Shown here piece after piece: positions 34,856-43,502 of a stretch of 64,000 bases of DNA. Positions within the stretch are counted from its first letter, which is position 1. Each line of letters opens with the position of its first letter. Origin of the DNA: Sulfuritalea sp. GTDB lineage: Bacteria; Pseudomonadota; Gammaproteobacteria; Burkholderiales; Rhodocyclaceae. Where the stretch lies: NCBI GenBank assembly GCA_016712985.1, contig JADJQA010000013.1, positions 84,157-148,156 of the forward strand, read 5' to 3'. The position numbers and the translations under genes are program-made. The notes under the pieces are model-generated. The model saw only the letters and a program-made list of their open reading frames with translations. It ran no database searches and was not told the origin of the DNA.

Positions 34856-35121
34856 CGCCTCCGACTGTGTCGATGGGTAGGTAGCCGAGCACTTCCCAAA
34901 TGCATATTTGCTGTGAAGGCCGTTCGGCGCTCCGGGCCAGGCTCGCCCCACAAACGATTCAGGTCGTTGCGGCGCACGATCTGACCTTATTCGTTGGGCT
35001 GCTGGGTGATCTCCGCTGCGTGGCTGTGGGTTCACCCCTTTGGCGCCCTCGTCCCTGGCCGCGGAGACCGCCACCGCGATCAGCGGGCCGCGGTCGTGGC
35101 TGGCGGAGAGAATGCAGGCTT

Positions 35122-35310
35122 TTACGGTTGCTTGCCGGTCGCCAGGCCGAAGATTTCGTCGAGACGAAGCTCGCGGACCAGCGCATCGGCGGCTGCCTGT
35201 CCATGTTCTCGCGTTACCTCGGCGAGGATCAGCAGGGCGGCATTGCGGTTGTAGCCGCCACCGAAGTTCGCCTGGGTGCCGAGCAGAGCGCGCGCCTTCT
35301 CAAGCCTCAT
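35122..35310 (-). CDS. small hypothetical protein
   Basis: 62 residues, MRLEKARALLGTQANFGGGYNRNAALLILAEVTREHG and so on, predicted alpha-helical and soluble. Its ATG overlaps the stop of the 134-residue gene by ATGA-type coupling, so the two are an operon. Family not recognised. Coding looks real because of the coupling and the plain amino-acid composition. Confidence 0.6.
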   Translation of the reverse strand: MRLEKARALLGTQANFGGGYNRNAALLILAEVTREHGQAAADALVRELRLDEIFGLATGKQP

Positions 35311-35711
35311 ATCAGCAGCGGGCCGTGGTAGTCGTCATCCTGCTTCGGCGCCTGGGTGCCGAGGGTTTCCGTCAGCGCGGCGGCGCGCGTGGCGTGGTGG
35401 TCGGCCTGGAGGCGCAGCAGGGTGGTGACGCAGTCGCCAAGACTGTCATAGACATCCCGGCCGGTGCCGAACTGCTCCTGGGCGGAATAGAAGAACTGGC
35501 AGCGGAAGCGCTGGTCCGGCAGCTTGGCCACGATGAACTCGGCGCCGAGCCCGCTCCAGTACAGCGCCGGGCAGGTGGTCAGTTGTTCGCTGGCGGGGTC
35601 GAGTTGCAGCTCGACGTCGGCCGATTGCAGCGGCACCAGACGGCTATAGCGCTCCAGCAGAATCTGGCTGGCCAATTGTCGTTCGGTATCGGTGAAGTCA
35701 GGAATGTTCAT
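35307..35711 (-). CDS. hypothetical protein, first gene of a two-gene unit
   Basis: 134 residues, MNIPDFTDTERQLASQILLERY. Soluble, with Phe/Tyr-rich central segment (RFRCQFFYSAQEQFGTGRDVYDSLGDCV). No family recognised. It overlaps the 62-residue gene at its 3' end. Together they lie upstream of, and divergent from, the sulfite dehydrogenase genes; a link is not evident. Confidence 0.65.
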   Translation of the reverse strand: MNIPDFTDTERQLASQILLERYSRLVPLQSADVELQLDPASEQLTTCPALYWSGLGAEFIVAKLPDQRFRCQFFYSAQEQFGTGRDVYDSLGDCVTTLLRLQADHHATRAAALTETLGTQAPKQDDDYHGPLLI

Positions 35712-35882
35712 CGACTTTAGCGTGTTTCATCATCAGGAGTGCCGCGCCAATGCTGCATTCGAGTTAGCAGCGGTTTGCCCGCATCGACCATGGGCCGCAC
35801 ACTCTACAGCGGCCGGCTGAATTCGGGTAATCACTGTTGCTTATCCAAAAATAGAAATTATTCCCTTGTGCCCGTGCGGCGC

Positions 35883-35913
35883 TTGTCACAACAATATCAA
35901 AAGTTGCTAATAT
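35883..35913 (+). promoter_or_regulatory. possible promoter for soeABC
   Basis: TTGTCA at 35883-35888 and TAATAT at 35908-35913 with a long 19-base spacer, inside an AT-rich stretch unlike the surrounding DNA and 29 bases upstream of soeA. Spacing is off optimum. Confidence 0.3.
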
Positions 35914-35941
35914 ACCCGCCGGACACCTCACGACCTTGCCC

Positions 35942-38890
35942 ATGCCAGTTGCCAGCCCATCACCCCCGTCGGTTCAGGAAGTCAAGACCACGACCTGCTA
36001 CATGTGCGCCTGCCGCTGCGGCATCCGCGTGCATCTGCGCGACGGCGTGGTGCGCTACATCGACGGCAATCCGGATCACCCGCTCAACAAGGGAGTGATC
36101 TGCGCCAAGGGTTCGTCGGGCATCATGAAGCAGTATTCGCCGGCGCGCCTCTTGAAGCCGCTGAAGCGCAAGGCCGGAGCCGAGCGCGGCGCCGGTGATT
36201 TCGAAGAGATCACCTGGGATGAAGCCTTCGCCACGCTGGCGGAGCGTTTGGGCAGGATACGCGCGAGTGATCCGAAAAAGTTTGCGCTGTTCACCGGGCG
36301 CGACCAGATGCAGGCGCTGACCGGGATGTTTGCGCGCCAGTTCGGCACCCCAAACTATGCGGCGCATGGCGGCTTTTGTTCGGTGAACATGGCGGCCGGG
36401 ATGATTTACACGATTGGCGGCTCGTTCTGGGAGTTCGGCGGGCCCGACCTCGATCGCGCCAAGCTGTTTGTGATGATCGGCACCGCCGAAGACCATCACT
36501 CGAACCCGCTGAAGATCGCGCTGGCGAAGTTCAAGCGCGACGGCGGGCGCTTCATTTCGATCAACCCGGTGCGCACCGGCTATTCGGCGATTGCCGATGA
36601 ATGGCTGCCGATCCGCCCCGGCACGGACGGCGCGCTGGTGCTGGCCATCATCCACGAGATCATCGCCACCGGCCTCTACGACCGCGACTTCCTGGTCAAG
36701 TACAGCAATGCCGGGCAACTGGTCAATGTCAGCGAGACCAGCGCCGAGTGTGGCTTCTTCGTGCGTACCGAGGTGCCTACCGAGGAAGCCTGCTACGAGC
36801 CGCAGGACAAGCTCTGGTGGGACCGCACGACCGAGCATGCGGTGCTGACACACAAGCCCGGCGCCGATCCCTACCTGCTTGGCGAGTTCAGGCTGCAAGA
36901 TGGCACGCCGGTGAAGCCGGCGTTTCAGTTGCTGCACGAGCGCGTCAAGGACTACACGCCGGAATGGGCCAGCCAGCTCACCGGCATTTCGGCTGCGTCC
37001 ATCCGTCGCCTGGCCCATGAGATGGGTGTCACCGCTCGCGACCAGAAGATCGAGCTGCCGATTGCCTGGACCGATTCCTGGGGCAATGAACACGACACGG
37101 TGACTGGCAACCCGGTGGCCTTCCACGCCATGCGCGGCCTCGCGGCGCACAGCAACGGCTTCCAGACCATCCGCGCGCTGGCGATCCTGATGTCGCTGCT
37201 GGGTACCATCGATCGCCCCGGCGGTTTCCGCCACAAGGCCCCGTTTCCGCGGCCGATACCGCCCTGCGCGCGTACCCCGAACGATCCGCGCGCCGTGCAG
37301 CCCAACCGCCCGCTCGACGGCATGGCGCTGGGCTGGCCTTCCGACCCCGACGATCTGTTCGTCAATGACGACGGCAGTCCGGTGCGCATCGACAAGGCGT
37401 TCTCCTGGGAGTATCCGCTCTCGGTGCATGGCCTGATGCACAACGCCATCACCAACGCCTGGCGCGGCGATCCCTACCGCATCGACACGCTGCTGATCTT
37501 CATGGCCAACATGTCGTGGAATTCCACGATGAACACCGGCGAAGTACGGCGCATGTTGAATGACAAGGATACGGAAGGGCCGACTGCCGGCGAATTCAAG
37601 ATCCCCTTCCTGGTCGTCTGCGACGCGTTTCATTCGGAGATGACGGCTTATGCCGACCTGATCCTGCCGGATACGACTTACCTCGAACGTCACGACGTGA
37701 TGTCGATGCTCGACCGGCCAATCTCCGAATTCGACGGGCCGGTCGATGCCGTGCGGATTCCCGTGGTGCCGGTGAGCGGCGACTGCAAGCCGTTTCAGGA
37801 GGTACTGATCGAGCTCGGCACGCGCCTCAAGCTGCCCGCCTTCGTCACCAAGGAAGGCGCGCGCAAGTTCCGCGACTATCCCGATTTCATCGTCAATTAC
37901 GAAACCGAGCCGGGTTCCGGCATCGGCTTCCTGGCTGGTTGGCGTGGGCGCGGCGGCGAGAAGTTCCTGCGCGGCGAACCGAACCCGAATCAGTGGGAGA
38001 TGTACGCCAGGAACAACTGCGTGTTCCACTACGAACTGCCCAAGTCCTACCAGTACATGCGCAACTGGAACAAGGGTTACCTTGAATGGTCGCAGCGCAA
38101 CCGCATCACGCGCTACGCCGAGCCGATCCTGATTCACCTGTATTCCGAAGTGCTGCAGCGCTTCCGCAGCGCGGCGCAAGGCAAGGGTTTGTCGCGCAAG
38201 CCGCCGCAGCATTTGAGGAAGCGCATCGATACCTACTTCGATCCGCTGCCGTTCTACTATGAGTCGCTCGAGTCACAGATCACCGACAAGCACAAGTACC
38301 CGCTGGCCGCGGTGACGCAGCGGCCGATGGCGATGTATCACTCGTGGGATTCGCAGAACGCCTGGCTGCGGCAGATCCACACCCACAACTATCTCCACGT
38401 CAATACCCGGACCGCACTGCAGCAGGGCATTGCCGATGGCGACTGGATCTGGGTCGAGTCGCAATGGGGCAAGGTGCGCTGCATGGCCCGCCACTCCGAG
38501 GCGGTCGAGCCCGGCACGGTATGGACCTGGAATGCCATCGGCAAGGCGGCGGGGGCGTGGAACCTGACGCCCGACGCCAATGAATCGCAGAAGGGCTTCC
38601 TGCTGAATCACCTGATCTCCGAGGAACTCCCTTCTTCCCTCGCGGGAGATGCCTGCCGCGAAACGGAATCCCAGGCACGCAGAGCGAGGACGGGGGAGAG
38701 GGGGCGGACCGTATCCAACTCCGACCCGATCACCGGCCAGGCCGCGTGGTACGACGTGCGGGTGCGGATAAGCAAGGCCGAGGCCGGCGAGCCGCAGCAA
38801 ACCTCGCCGCAGTTCGAGGTGTTGGAGCCATATCCGGGCATGAAGACGCGCAGCAGCATCCTTGCCTATCTTGGGATCAAGCAGAGATGA
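35942..38890 (+). CDS. soeA: sulfite dehydrogenase (quinone), molybdopterin subunit SoeA
   Basis: 982 residues. There is no twin-arginine signal, consistent with a cytoplasmic enzyme. TTTCYMCACRCG and, later, GVICAKGSSG hold the four Cys of a [4Fe-4S] cluster. GGFCSVNMAAG offers a Cys as likely Mo ligand. The C-terminal molybdopterin domain includes HNYLHVNTRTALQQG. With SoeB and SoeC it oxidises sulfite to sulfate and feeds quinone. The complex is closely related to other DmsABC-like enzymes, so the sulfite role rests on the tusA-dsrE2 context. A stretch of about 28 untypical residues (SSLAGDACRETESQARR...) near residue 900 matches an inserted DNA repeat. Confidence 0.85.
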   Translation: MPVASPSPPSVQEVKTTTCYMCACRCGIRVHLRDGVVRYIDGNPDHPLNKGVICAKGSSGIMKQYSPARLLKPLKRKAGAERGAGDFEEITWDEAFATLAERLGRIRASDPKKFALFTGRDQMQALTGMFARQFGTPNYAAHGGFCSVNMAAGMIYTIGGSFWEFGGPDLDRAKLFVMIGTAEDHHSNPLKIALAKFKRDGGRFISINPVRTGYSAIADEWLPIRPGTDGALVLAIIHEIIATGLYDRDFLVKYSNAGQLVNVSETSAECGFFVRTEVPTEEACYEPQDKLWWDRTTEHAVLTHKPGADPYLLGEFRLQDGTPVKPAFQLLHERVKDYTPEWASQLTGISAASIRRLAHEMGVTARDQKIELPIAWTDSWGNEHDTVTGNPVAFHAMRGLAAHSNGFQTIRALAILMSLLGTIDRPGGFRHKAPFPRPIPPCARTPNDPRAVQPNRPLDGMALGWPSDPDDLFVNDDGSPVRIDKAFSWEYPLSVHGLMHNAITNAWRGDPYRIDTLLIFMANMSWNSTMNTGEVRRMLNDKDTEGPTAGEFKIPFLVVCDAFHSEMTAYADLILPDTTYLERHDVMSMLDRPISEFDGPVDAVRIPVVPVSGDCKPFQEVLIELGTRLKLPAFVTKEGARKFRDYPDFIVNYETEPGSGIGFLAGWRGRGGEKFLRGEPNPNQWEMYARNNCVFHYELPKSYQYMRNWNKGYLEWSQRNRITRYAEPILIHLYSEVLQRFRSAAQGKGLSRKPPQHLRKRIDTYFDPLPFYYESLESQITDKHKYPLAAVTQRPMAMYHSWDSQNAWLRQIHTHNYLHVNTRTALQQGIADGDWIWVESQWGKVRCMARHSEAVEPGTVWTWNAIGKAAGAWNLTPDANESQKGFLLNHLISEELPSSLAGDACRETESQARRARTGERGRTVSNSDPITGQAAWYDVRVRISKAEAGEPQQTSPQFEVLEPYPGMKTRSSILAYLGIKQR
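38623..38712 (+). repeat. palindromic repeat-like insert inside soeA
   Basis: ACTCCCTTCTTCCCTCGCGGGAGA, together with the G-rich GGACGGGGGAGAGGGGGCGG, looks like the intergenic CTCCC...GGGAG palindromes common in these bacteria. It lies in frame between the conserved ISEEL and NSDPITGQAAWYD blocks and adds about 25-28 codons. Confidence 0.45.
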
Positions 38891-38918
38891 CCCAGTTCGG
38901 CAGCAAGGAACGCTCGCG

Positions 38919-39650
38919 ATGACCCAGCTCGCGTTGGTCATCGACCTCAACGTCTGCGTCGGCTGTCACGCCTGCGTGACATCCTGCAAGGAGTGGAACA
39001 CCTCGGGCAGCGCCGGGCCGATGGTCGATCAGAACCCGTATGGCGCCGATCCGACGGGGACTTTCTTCAATCGGGTGCAGACCTTCGAGGTCGGCGAATT
39101 CCCCAACACGGAGACGGTGCATTTCCCCAAGTCCTGCCTGCATTGCGAAGATCCGCCCTGCGTGCCGGTGTGTCCGACCGGGGCGTCCTACAAACGTCCG
39201 GAGGACGGCATCGTCCTTGTCGATTACGACAAGTGCATCGGCTGCAAGTATTGCTCCTGGGCTTGCCCCTACGGCGCGCGCGAACTCGACGAGCAGCAGC
39301 GGGTGATGAAGAAATGCACGCTGTGCGTCGATCGCATCCATGACATGTCGATGAGCCCCGACGATCGCCTGCCCGCCTGCGTCAAGGCCTGCCCGACCTC
39401 GGCACGGCTGTTCGGCGATATCCATGATCCGGCCTCCGCGGTGTCGCTGGCGATTCGCGAAAGCGGCGGCTATCCGTTGATGCCGGAGTGGGGCACGCAC
39501 CCGGCCAACCACTATCTGCCGCGGCGCAAGACCCGCATCAAGATCCACGCGGACGAGCTGGAGCGCGCCGACAACCCGCTCAAGGTCGACGGCCTGCTGC
39601 CCCGCCCTGCCAGGAGCGAGCCGACCCTTGACGACGTCACGACCTGGTAA
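38919..39650 (+). CDS. soeB: sulfite dehydrogenase iron-sulfur subunit SoeB
   Basis: 243 residues. Four ferredoxin-type Cys clusters are visible: CVGCHACVTSC, CEDPPCVPVC, CIGCKYCSWAC, and CTLCVDRIHD with CVKAC. It passes electrons from SoeA to SoeC. Start chosen at ATG 38919 (MTQLALVIDLNVCVGC); a similar ATGACCCAG at 38887 overlaps the soeA stop but is followed by a stop. No signal peptide, so cytoplasmic. Confidence 0.93.
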   Translation: MTQLALVIDLNVCVGCHACVTSCKEWNTSGSAGPMVDQNPYGADPTGTFFNRVQTFEVGEFPNTETVHFPKSCLHCEDPPCVPVCPTGASYKRPEDGIVLVDYDKCIGCKYCSWACPYGARELDEQQRVMKKCTLCVDRIHDMSMSPDDRLPACVKACPTSARLFGDIHDPASAVSLAIRESGGYPLMPEWGTHPANHYLPRRKTRIKIHADELERADNPLKVDGLLPRPARSEPTLDDVTTW

Positions 39651-39667
39651 GCGGACGCCAAACAGAC

Positions 39668-40644
39668 ATGCATCCCGCGTTCTCCGTCATCTTCCTCACC
39701 ACCCTGATCGGCGCAGCCCAGGGGCTGTTTCTCGCGCTGTTTACGGTGCAGACCTACGCCACCTTCTGCTGCTGCCGGAACCGGATGCCCACGCCTTTTA
39801 CGGCCAGGGCAGCCTGTTGGCGCTGGCGCTTCTGGTCGCCGGACTGGCGGCCTCCTTCTTTCATCTGGGGCACCCGGAGCGAGCCTGGCGTTCCGCGGCG
39901 ATGTGGCGCACTTCGTGGCTGTCGCGCGAAGTGATCGTGCTACCGGCCTTCATGGGCGTGGTGTTCCTCTATGGTGCGACACATTGGCTGGACTGGCATC
40001 CGGTGCTGGTGACCCTGCCCGGCGGGCTGCCGGTTGATCCGAGCGTGATCCTGGGTGTGGCCGGCACGCTGCTCGCCTTCGCCCTGTTCCTCTGCACCGC
40101 GATGATCTATGCCTGCCTCAAGTTTCTCGGCGAATGGCATTCGCCGCTGACCGTGATCAATTACATCCTGCTCGGCGGCGCCTCCGGTTTCACGCTGGCC
40201 GCCGCATTTGCCGCCGTCACGGCGCCGGAACTGGTGAGCTTCCTCGCCGGTTGGGCGGCGATCATCACTCTGCTCGGGCTCTTCAGTCGTAGCGCGTCGC
40301 TGGTTCGCAATGCGCGACTGAAACCCAAATCGACGCTGCAAACGGCGATCGGCATAAGCAACCGGAGAATTGTGCAAAAGACCCAGGGTTTCATGGGCGG
40401 CAGTTTTAACACGCGCGAGTTTTTTCACGGCCAGCCGGTGCTGGTGGTGCGGGGTGTGAAATGGTTTTTCATGCTGGCGGTGTTTCCGCTGCCGTTGCTG
40501 TTGCTGCTGGCCGGCATCCACGGAGGTAGCATTGCGCTGGGAGCGGCCTTTGTCGTGCAGTACCTTGGCCTGCTCGCGGAACGCTGGTTCTTCTTCGCCC
40601 AGGCCAATCATCCGCAAAACCTGTATTACCAGGCCATCGCCTGA
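39668..40644 (+). CDS. soeC: sulfite dehydrogenase membrane anchor SoeC (DmsC-like), one frameshift
   Basis: About 325 residues when repaired, with eight predicted membrane helices. It anchors SoeAB and reduces quinone. The start MHPAFSVIFLTTLIGAAQGLFL is in one frame; after TYAT the frame breaks at about 39761 (one base missing) and continues as LLLLPEPDAHAFYGQGSLL, HLGHPERAWR, through to HPQNLYYQAIA. As given the first frame ends early. Typical of SoeC/DmsC anchors in length and pattern. Confidence 0.9.
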
Positions 40645-40650
40645 ACCCTA

Positions 40651-40679
40651 TTGAAATGAAGGGGTGCAAGGTATATTAT
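40651..40679 (+). promoter_or_regulatory. candidate sigma-70 promoter for tusA
   Basis: TTGAAA at 40651-40656, a 17-base spacer and TATTAT at 40674-40679, 58 bases before the tusA ATG and just after the soeC stop. Confidence 0.5.
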
Positions 40680-40736
40680 GAAACGCTAAATTAGAAAACC
40701 CGTGTCACCATAACCAAATCAAGAGAGAGGAAAAAC

Positions 40737-40963
40737 ATGAACTTCGATAAGAACTAGACGCGCGCGGCCTTAACTGCCCCCTCCCTATCCTGCGCGCCAA
40801 GAAGTCGCTGGCCGACCTCAAGTCGGGCCAGGTGCTGCGCATCATTGCCACCGACCCCGGTTCGGTGAAGGATTTTGCCGCGTTTGCCAAGCAGACAGGC
40901 AATGAACTGCTGGGCAGCGGCGAGAAGGACAAGGAATTCGAATTCTTCCTGAAGCGCAAGTAG
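40737..40963 (+). CDS. tusA: TusA-family sulfur carrier, frameshifted near the start
   Basis: The sequence encodes MNFDK, then, after restoring one base in AAGAACTAG, LDARGLNCPLPILRAKKSL. The CPLP motif carries the sulfur-bearing Cys. It goes on to DPGSVKDFAAFAKQTGNELL and ends EFEFFLKRK, giving 75 residues, the normal size. A purine-rich AGAGAGAGG ribosome site precedes ATG 40737. TusA shuttles persulfide sulfur; in sulfur oxidisers it works with DsrE-type proteins and heterodisulfide-reductase-like systems. The next gene is dsrE2. As written the frame stops at codon 7, which is why ordinary gene calling would miss it. Confidence 0.88.
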
Positions 40964-41001
40964 GCGGTGGCTCTGGTTAGCGTGAAACAACTGCGATCCC
41001 A

Positions 41002-41077
41002 GTTCGCCCTGAGCCTGTCTTTCCGATCATCCTGAGTCTGTCGAAGGAAGGGCCCTTCGACAGGCTCAGGGCGAACG
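41002..41077. repeat. inverted repeat of the CCCTGAGCCTGTCGAAGG type
   Basis: GTTCGCCCTGAGCCTGTC at 41002-41019 and its complement GACAGGCTCAGGGCGAAC at 41059-41076, with an inner pair TGTCGAAGG/CCTTCGACA. This motif is a very common intergenic palindrome in Proteobacteria. It can fold into a long hairpin. Confidence 0.75.
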
Positions 41078-41163
41078 GTTTCATCGTCAGTGGTGGCATT
41101 TTTCGTCATGACAGTTAGGGCGGTTACCTCCAGGTCCGCCAGAACCCGAAAGACGCTGATCCA

Positions 41164-41190
41164 GTCATCCCCGTGAAAGCGGGATCCAGC
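41164..41190. repeat. REP-like element
   Basis: GTCATCCCCGTGAAAGCGGGATCCAGC, with the core CCCCGTGAAAGCGGG able to pair. It follows the frequent GTCATTCCCGCGAAAGCGGGAATCC pattern of bacterial REP sequences. Confidence 0.6.
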
Positions 41191-41320
41191 AACTGCCTTA
41201 CCCTCTCGATTGCCGCTGAATCATTGCCAGCTATAGGGGCATAGAAAGAATCGTCTGGTTGTTGCACTGCGATTTATTCGATCATTCAACTTGTCGGTCA
41301 TTCTGGCCAGGAGAATACGC

Positions 41321-41935
41321 ATGGGCGCCACCCCCGAAATCGCCAACATCGAAGAACTCGTCAATCGACGCCTCGAAGAACTACTGCCTCAGAAGATCGA
41401 GGAAGCCCTCCGCCAGCGCGAGGAGTCGCGGACGCCTTCGATGGCCATCATCGCCACCAAGGGCACGCTGGACTGGGCCTATCCTCCCTTCATCCTCGGC
41501 TCCACTGCCGCCGCGCTGGGCTGGGACGTGTCGATCTTCTTCACCTTCTACGGCCTCAATCTGCTGAAGAAGGATGTTTCCGACCTGAAGGTAAGCCCCC
41601 TGGGCAACCCCGGCATGCCGATGAAAATGCCCTTCGGCCCGGATTGGTTCAAGGGCATCAACTGGAACATTCCCAACATCATCCAGGCCGGCGTGCCGGG
41701 CTTCGAGTCCATCGCCACGATGCTGATGCAGCAGACCATCAAGAACAACGGCGTCGCCACCATCGACGAACTGCGCGGACTGGCGCTGGAAGCCGACGTC
41801 AAGTTCATCGCCTGCCAGATGACGGTGGATTTGTTCGGTTTCAGCCACGACGACTTCATTCCCGGCCTCGACTACGCCGGGGCGGCGACCTTCCTGCCTG
41901 TGGCGCAGAAAGCCGACGTTTCGCTGTTCATGTAG
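41321..41935 (+). CDS. DsrE2-like sulfur-relay protein
   Basis: 204 residues. A helical N-terminus (IANIEELVNRRLEELLPQKI) is followed by the DsrE fold beginning SMAIIATKGTLDWAYPPFIL, with hydrophobic segments LGSTAAALGWDVSIFFTFYG. The conserved Cys lies in VKFIACQMTVDLFGF, matching the ACQM motif of DsrE2 proteins of sulfur oxidisers. These take part in sulfur transfer with TusA. CCAGGAG gives a ribosome site before ATG 41321. Genomic neighbours tusA and soeABC support a sulfur-oxidation role. Confidence 0.9.
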   Translation: MGATPEIANIEELVNRRLEELLPQKIEEALRQREESRTPSMAIIATKGTLDWAYPPFILGSTAAALGWDVSIFFTFYGLNLLKKDVSDLKVSPLGNPGMPMKMPFGPDWFKGINWNIPNIIQAGVPGFESIATMLMQQTIKNNGVATIDELRGLALEADVKFIACQMTVDLFGFSHDDFIPGLDYAGAATFLPVAQKADVSLFM

Positions 41936-42049
41936 CAGGAATGCGACAGCAGTCGAGAACATCGTGCCGCGGGTTTCGACTCATGAAGTCGCCGTAGCTT
42001 GAATCCATAACCTATTGAAACCGCTTGACGATCCCAGGGAGATAACAGA

Positions 42050-43378
42050 ATGAAATTCAACACCATCGCGACACTTGTGGCTATCGCCACGGCATCGGGC
42101 TCAGCATTCGCGACCAACGGATATTTCTCGCACGGGTATGGCATGAAGGCCAAAGGCATGGGCGGTGCCGCGACGGCGGTGACTGGCGACACCTTCGGTG
42201 GTGCCAACAACCCGGCGAGCATGGTCTGGGCCGGCGACAGGCTGGATGTCGGCGTCGATCTGTTCAGCCCGAAACGGTCGGTTTCGCGCCAGGGCAGCAC
42301 CGGCTTCGGCGGGGCCTACGACGGCAGTGTCACCAGCGACAGCGACTATTTCCTCATTCCGGAATTCGGCTACAACAAGATGCTGGGCGCGGACATGTCG
42401 GCCGGCGTGACGGTATATGGCAACGGCGGCATGAACACCGATTTCAACGGCACCCAGGCTGGAGGAGCTGGCGCGCCGGCGTTCGCGCCGTCTTGCGGCG
42501 GCGTGCCTTCAAATATGCTTTTCGGCTGCGGCAAGCTGGGTGTCGATCTCATGCAGCTTATCGTTGCGCCGACTTTTGCTTACAAGATTAACGCGAATCA
42601 CTCCGTAGGCATCTCTCCGTTGTTTGCCTACCAGCGATTCAAGGTTGACGGTCTGCAGGCCTTCGACGAGTTGGGATTCACTGGCAGCCCAGGCAACACC
42701 ACCAACAGGGGTTACGACAATTCAACGGGCTGGGGTGTGCGCATCGGGTGGCTAGGCAAGCTCTCCGAAACCGTGAGCCTCGGGGCGGCGTATTCGACCA
42801 AGATGCGCATGAGCAGCTTCGACATGTACAAGGGCCTGTTTGCAGAGGGTGGAGACTTCGACATTCCAGAGAACTACAGCATCGGTATCTCGGTCAAGGC
42901 GACGCCGCAGCTGATGATTGCCGCCGACCTACTGCAGATCAACTACGGTGGGGTCCGTTCCGTGGCGAATGGCGTGACGCCTAGCCTGATCAACCCCGTC
43001 GCCAATCCGCTCGGGTCCGCAACCGGGTCCGGCTTCAAGTGGCGCGACCAGACTGTCTTCAAGCTTGGCGCCGAGTACGAATACAGCAAGAGCCTCATGT
43101 TGCGCGGCGGCTACAACTACGGGAAATCGCCTATCCGCAACGACAGCATTGACGATGTGACGTTCAACATTATCGCGCCGGGGGTGGTGGAACAGCATCT
43201 AACGCTGGGAGCCACTTGGGCTTTGAGCAACAAGGACGAGGTGACCCTGTCGTATGTGCATGCCTTCAGCCGATCGGAGACCGGTCCGTCGGCCACGGTG
43301 CTGCTTGGCATTGGCGGTACAGAAACGCTCAAGATGCACCAGGACGCGATCGGCATCGCCTACGGCTTGAAGTTCTGA
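42050..43378 (+). CDS. FadL/OmpP1-family outer-membrane transporter
   Basis: 442 residues with a clear signal peptide (MKFNTIATLVAIATASGSAFA). The mature N-terminus TNGYFSHGYGMKAKGMGGAA is typical for OmpP1/FadL/TodX porins, which bring hydrophobic substrates across the outer membrane through a 14-strand barrel. The C-terminus ends GIAYGLKF with a terminal aromatic, as needed for barrel assembly. GGGAGATAAC precedes the ATG. Substrate unknown. Placement after sulfur genes may be chance. Confidence 0.9.
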   Translation: MKFNTIATLVAIATASGSAFATNGYFSHGYGMKAKGMGGAATAVTGDTFGGANNPASMVWAGDRLDVGVDLFSPKRSVSRQGSTGFGGAYDGSVTSDSDYFLIPEFGYNKMLGADMSAGVTVYGNGGMNTDFNGTQAGGAGAPAFAPSCGGVPSNMLFGCGKLGVDLMQLIVAPTFAYKINANHSVGISPLFAYQRFKVDGLQAFDELGFTGSPGNTTNRGYDNSTGWGVRIGWLGKLSETVSLGAAYSTKMRMSSFDMYKGLFAEGGDFDIPENYSIGISVKATPQLMIAADLLQINYGGVRSVANGVTPSLINPVANPLGSATGSGFKWRDQTVFKLGAEYEYSKSLMLRGGYNYGKSPIRNDSIDDVTFNIIAPGVVEQHLTLGATWALSNKDEVTLSYVHAFSRSETGPSATVLLGIGGTETLKMHQDAIGIAYGLKF

Positions 43379-43412
43379 CCAGCAGATACTCTCGAGAATG
43401 CGGTAGTTCCAG

Positions 43413-43455
43413 GAAAAGGGCTGAGAGCGGTAACGCTGTCGGCCCTTTTCGTTTG
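43413..43455. terminator. terminator between the porin gene and valS
   Basis: GAAAAGGGC at 43413-43421 pairs with GCCCTTTTC at 43442-43450, with an inner AGCG-GTAA-CGCT hairpin, followed by GTTTG. A-rich on one side and T-rich on the other, it may serve both convergent genes. Confidence 0.65.
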
Positions 43456-43502
43456 CTTGCGGTCGCTCCACTTGAAGCTGAACTGCGCAAGCCGTAACAG
43501 AG

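Larger units (their letters stand above)
40964..41320. other. repeat-rich gap between tusA and dsrE2
   Basis: About 357 bases with no gene. It contains two palindromic elements listed separately and an AT-rich segment before dsrE2. A plus-strand frame from 41259 overlaps the dsrE2 start out of frame and is not supported. Confidence 0.5.

Noticed and set aside
35000..35300. Possible tRNA or RNA gene in the GC-rich stretch near the 62-residue gene
   Set aside because: No cloverleaf pairing, no TTCGA-type T-loop in the right place.
35960..38212. 750-residue open frame opposite soeA
   Set aside because: Antisense shadow of a conserved molybdoenzyme; no domain pattern or ribosome site.
41002..41190. 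CRISPR-like repeats in the tusA-dsrE2 gap
   Set aside because: Only single palindromes of two different types; no regular repeat-spacer pattern and no cas genes.
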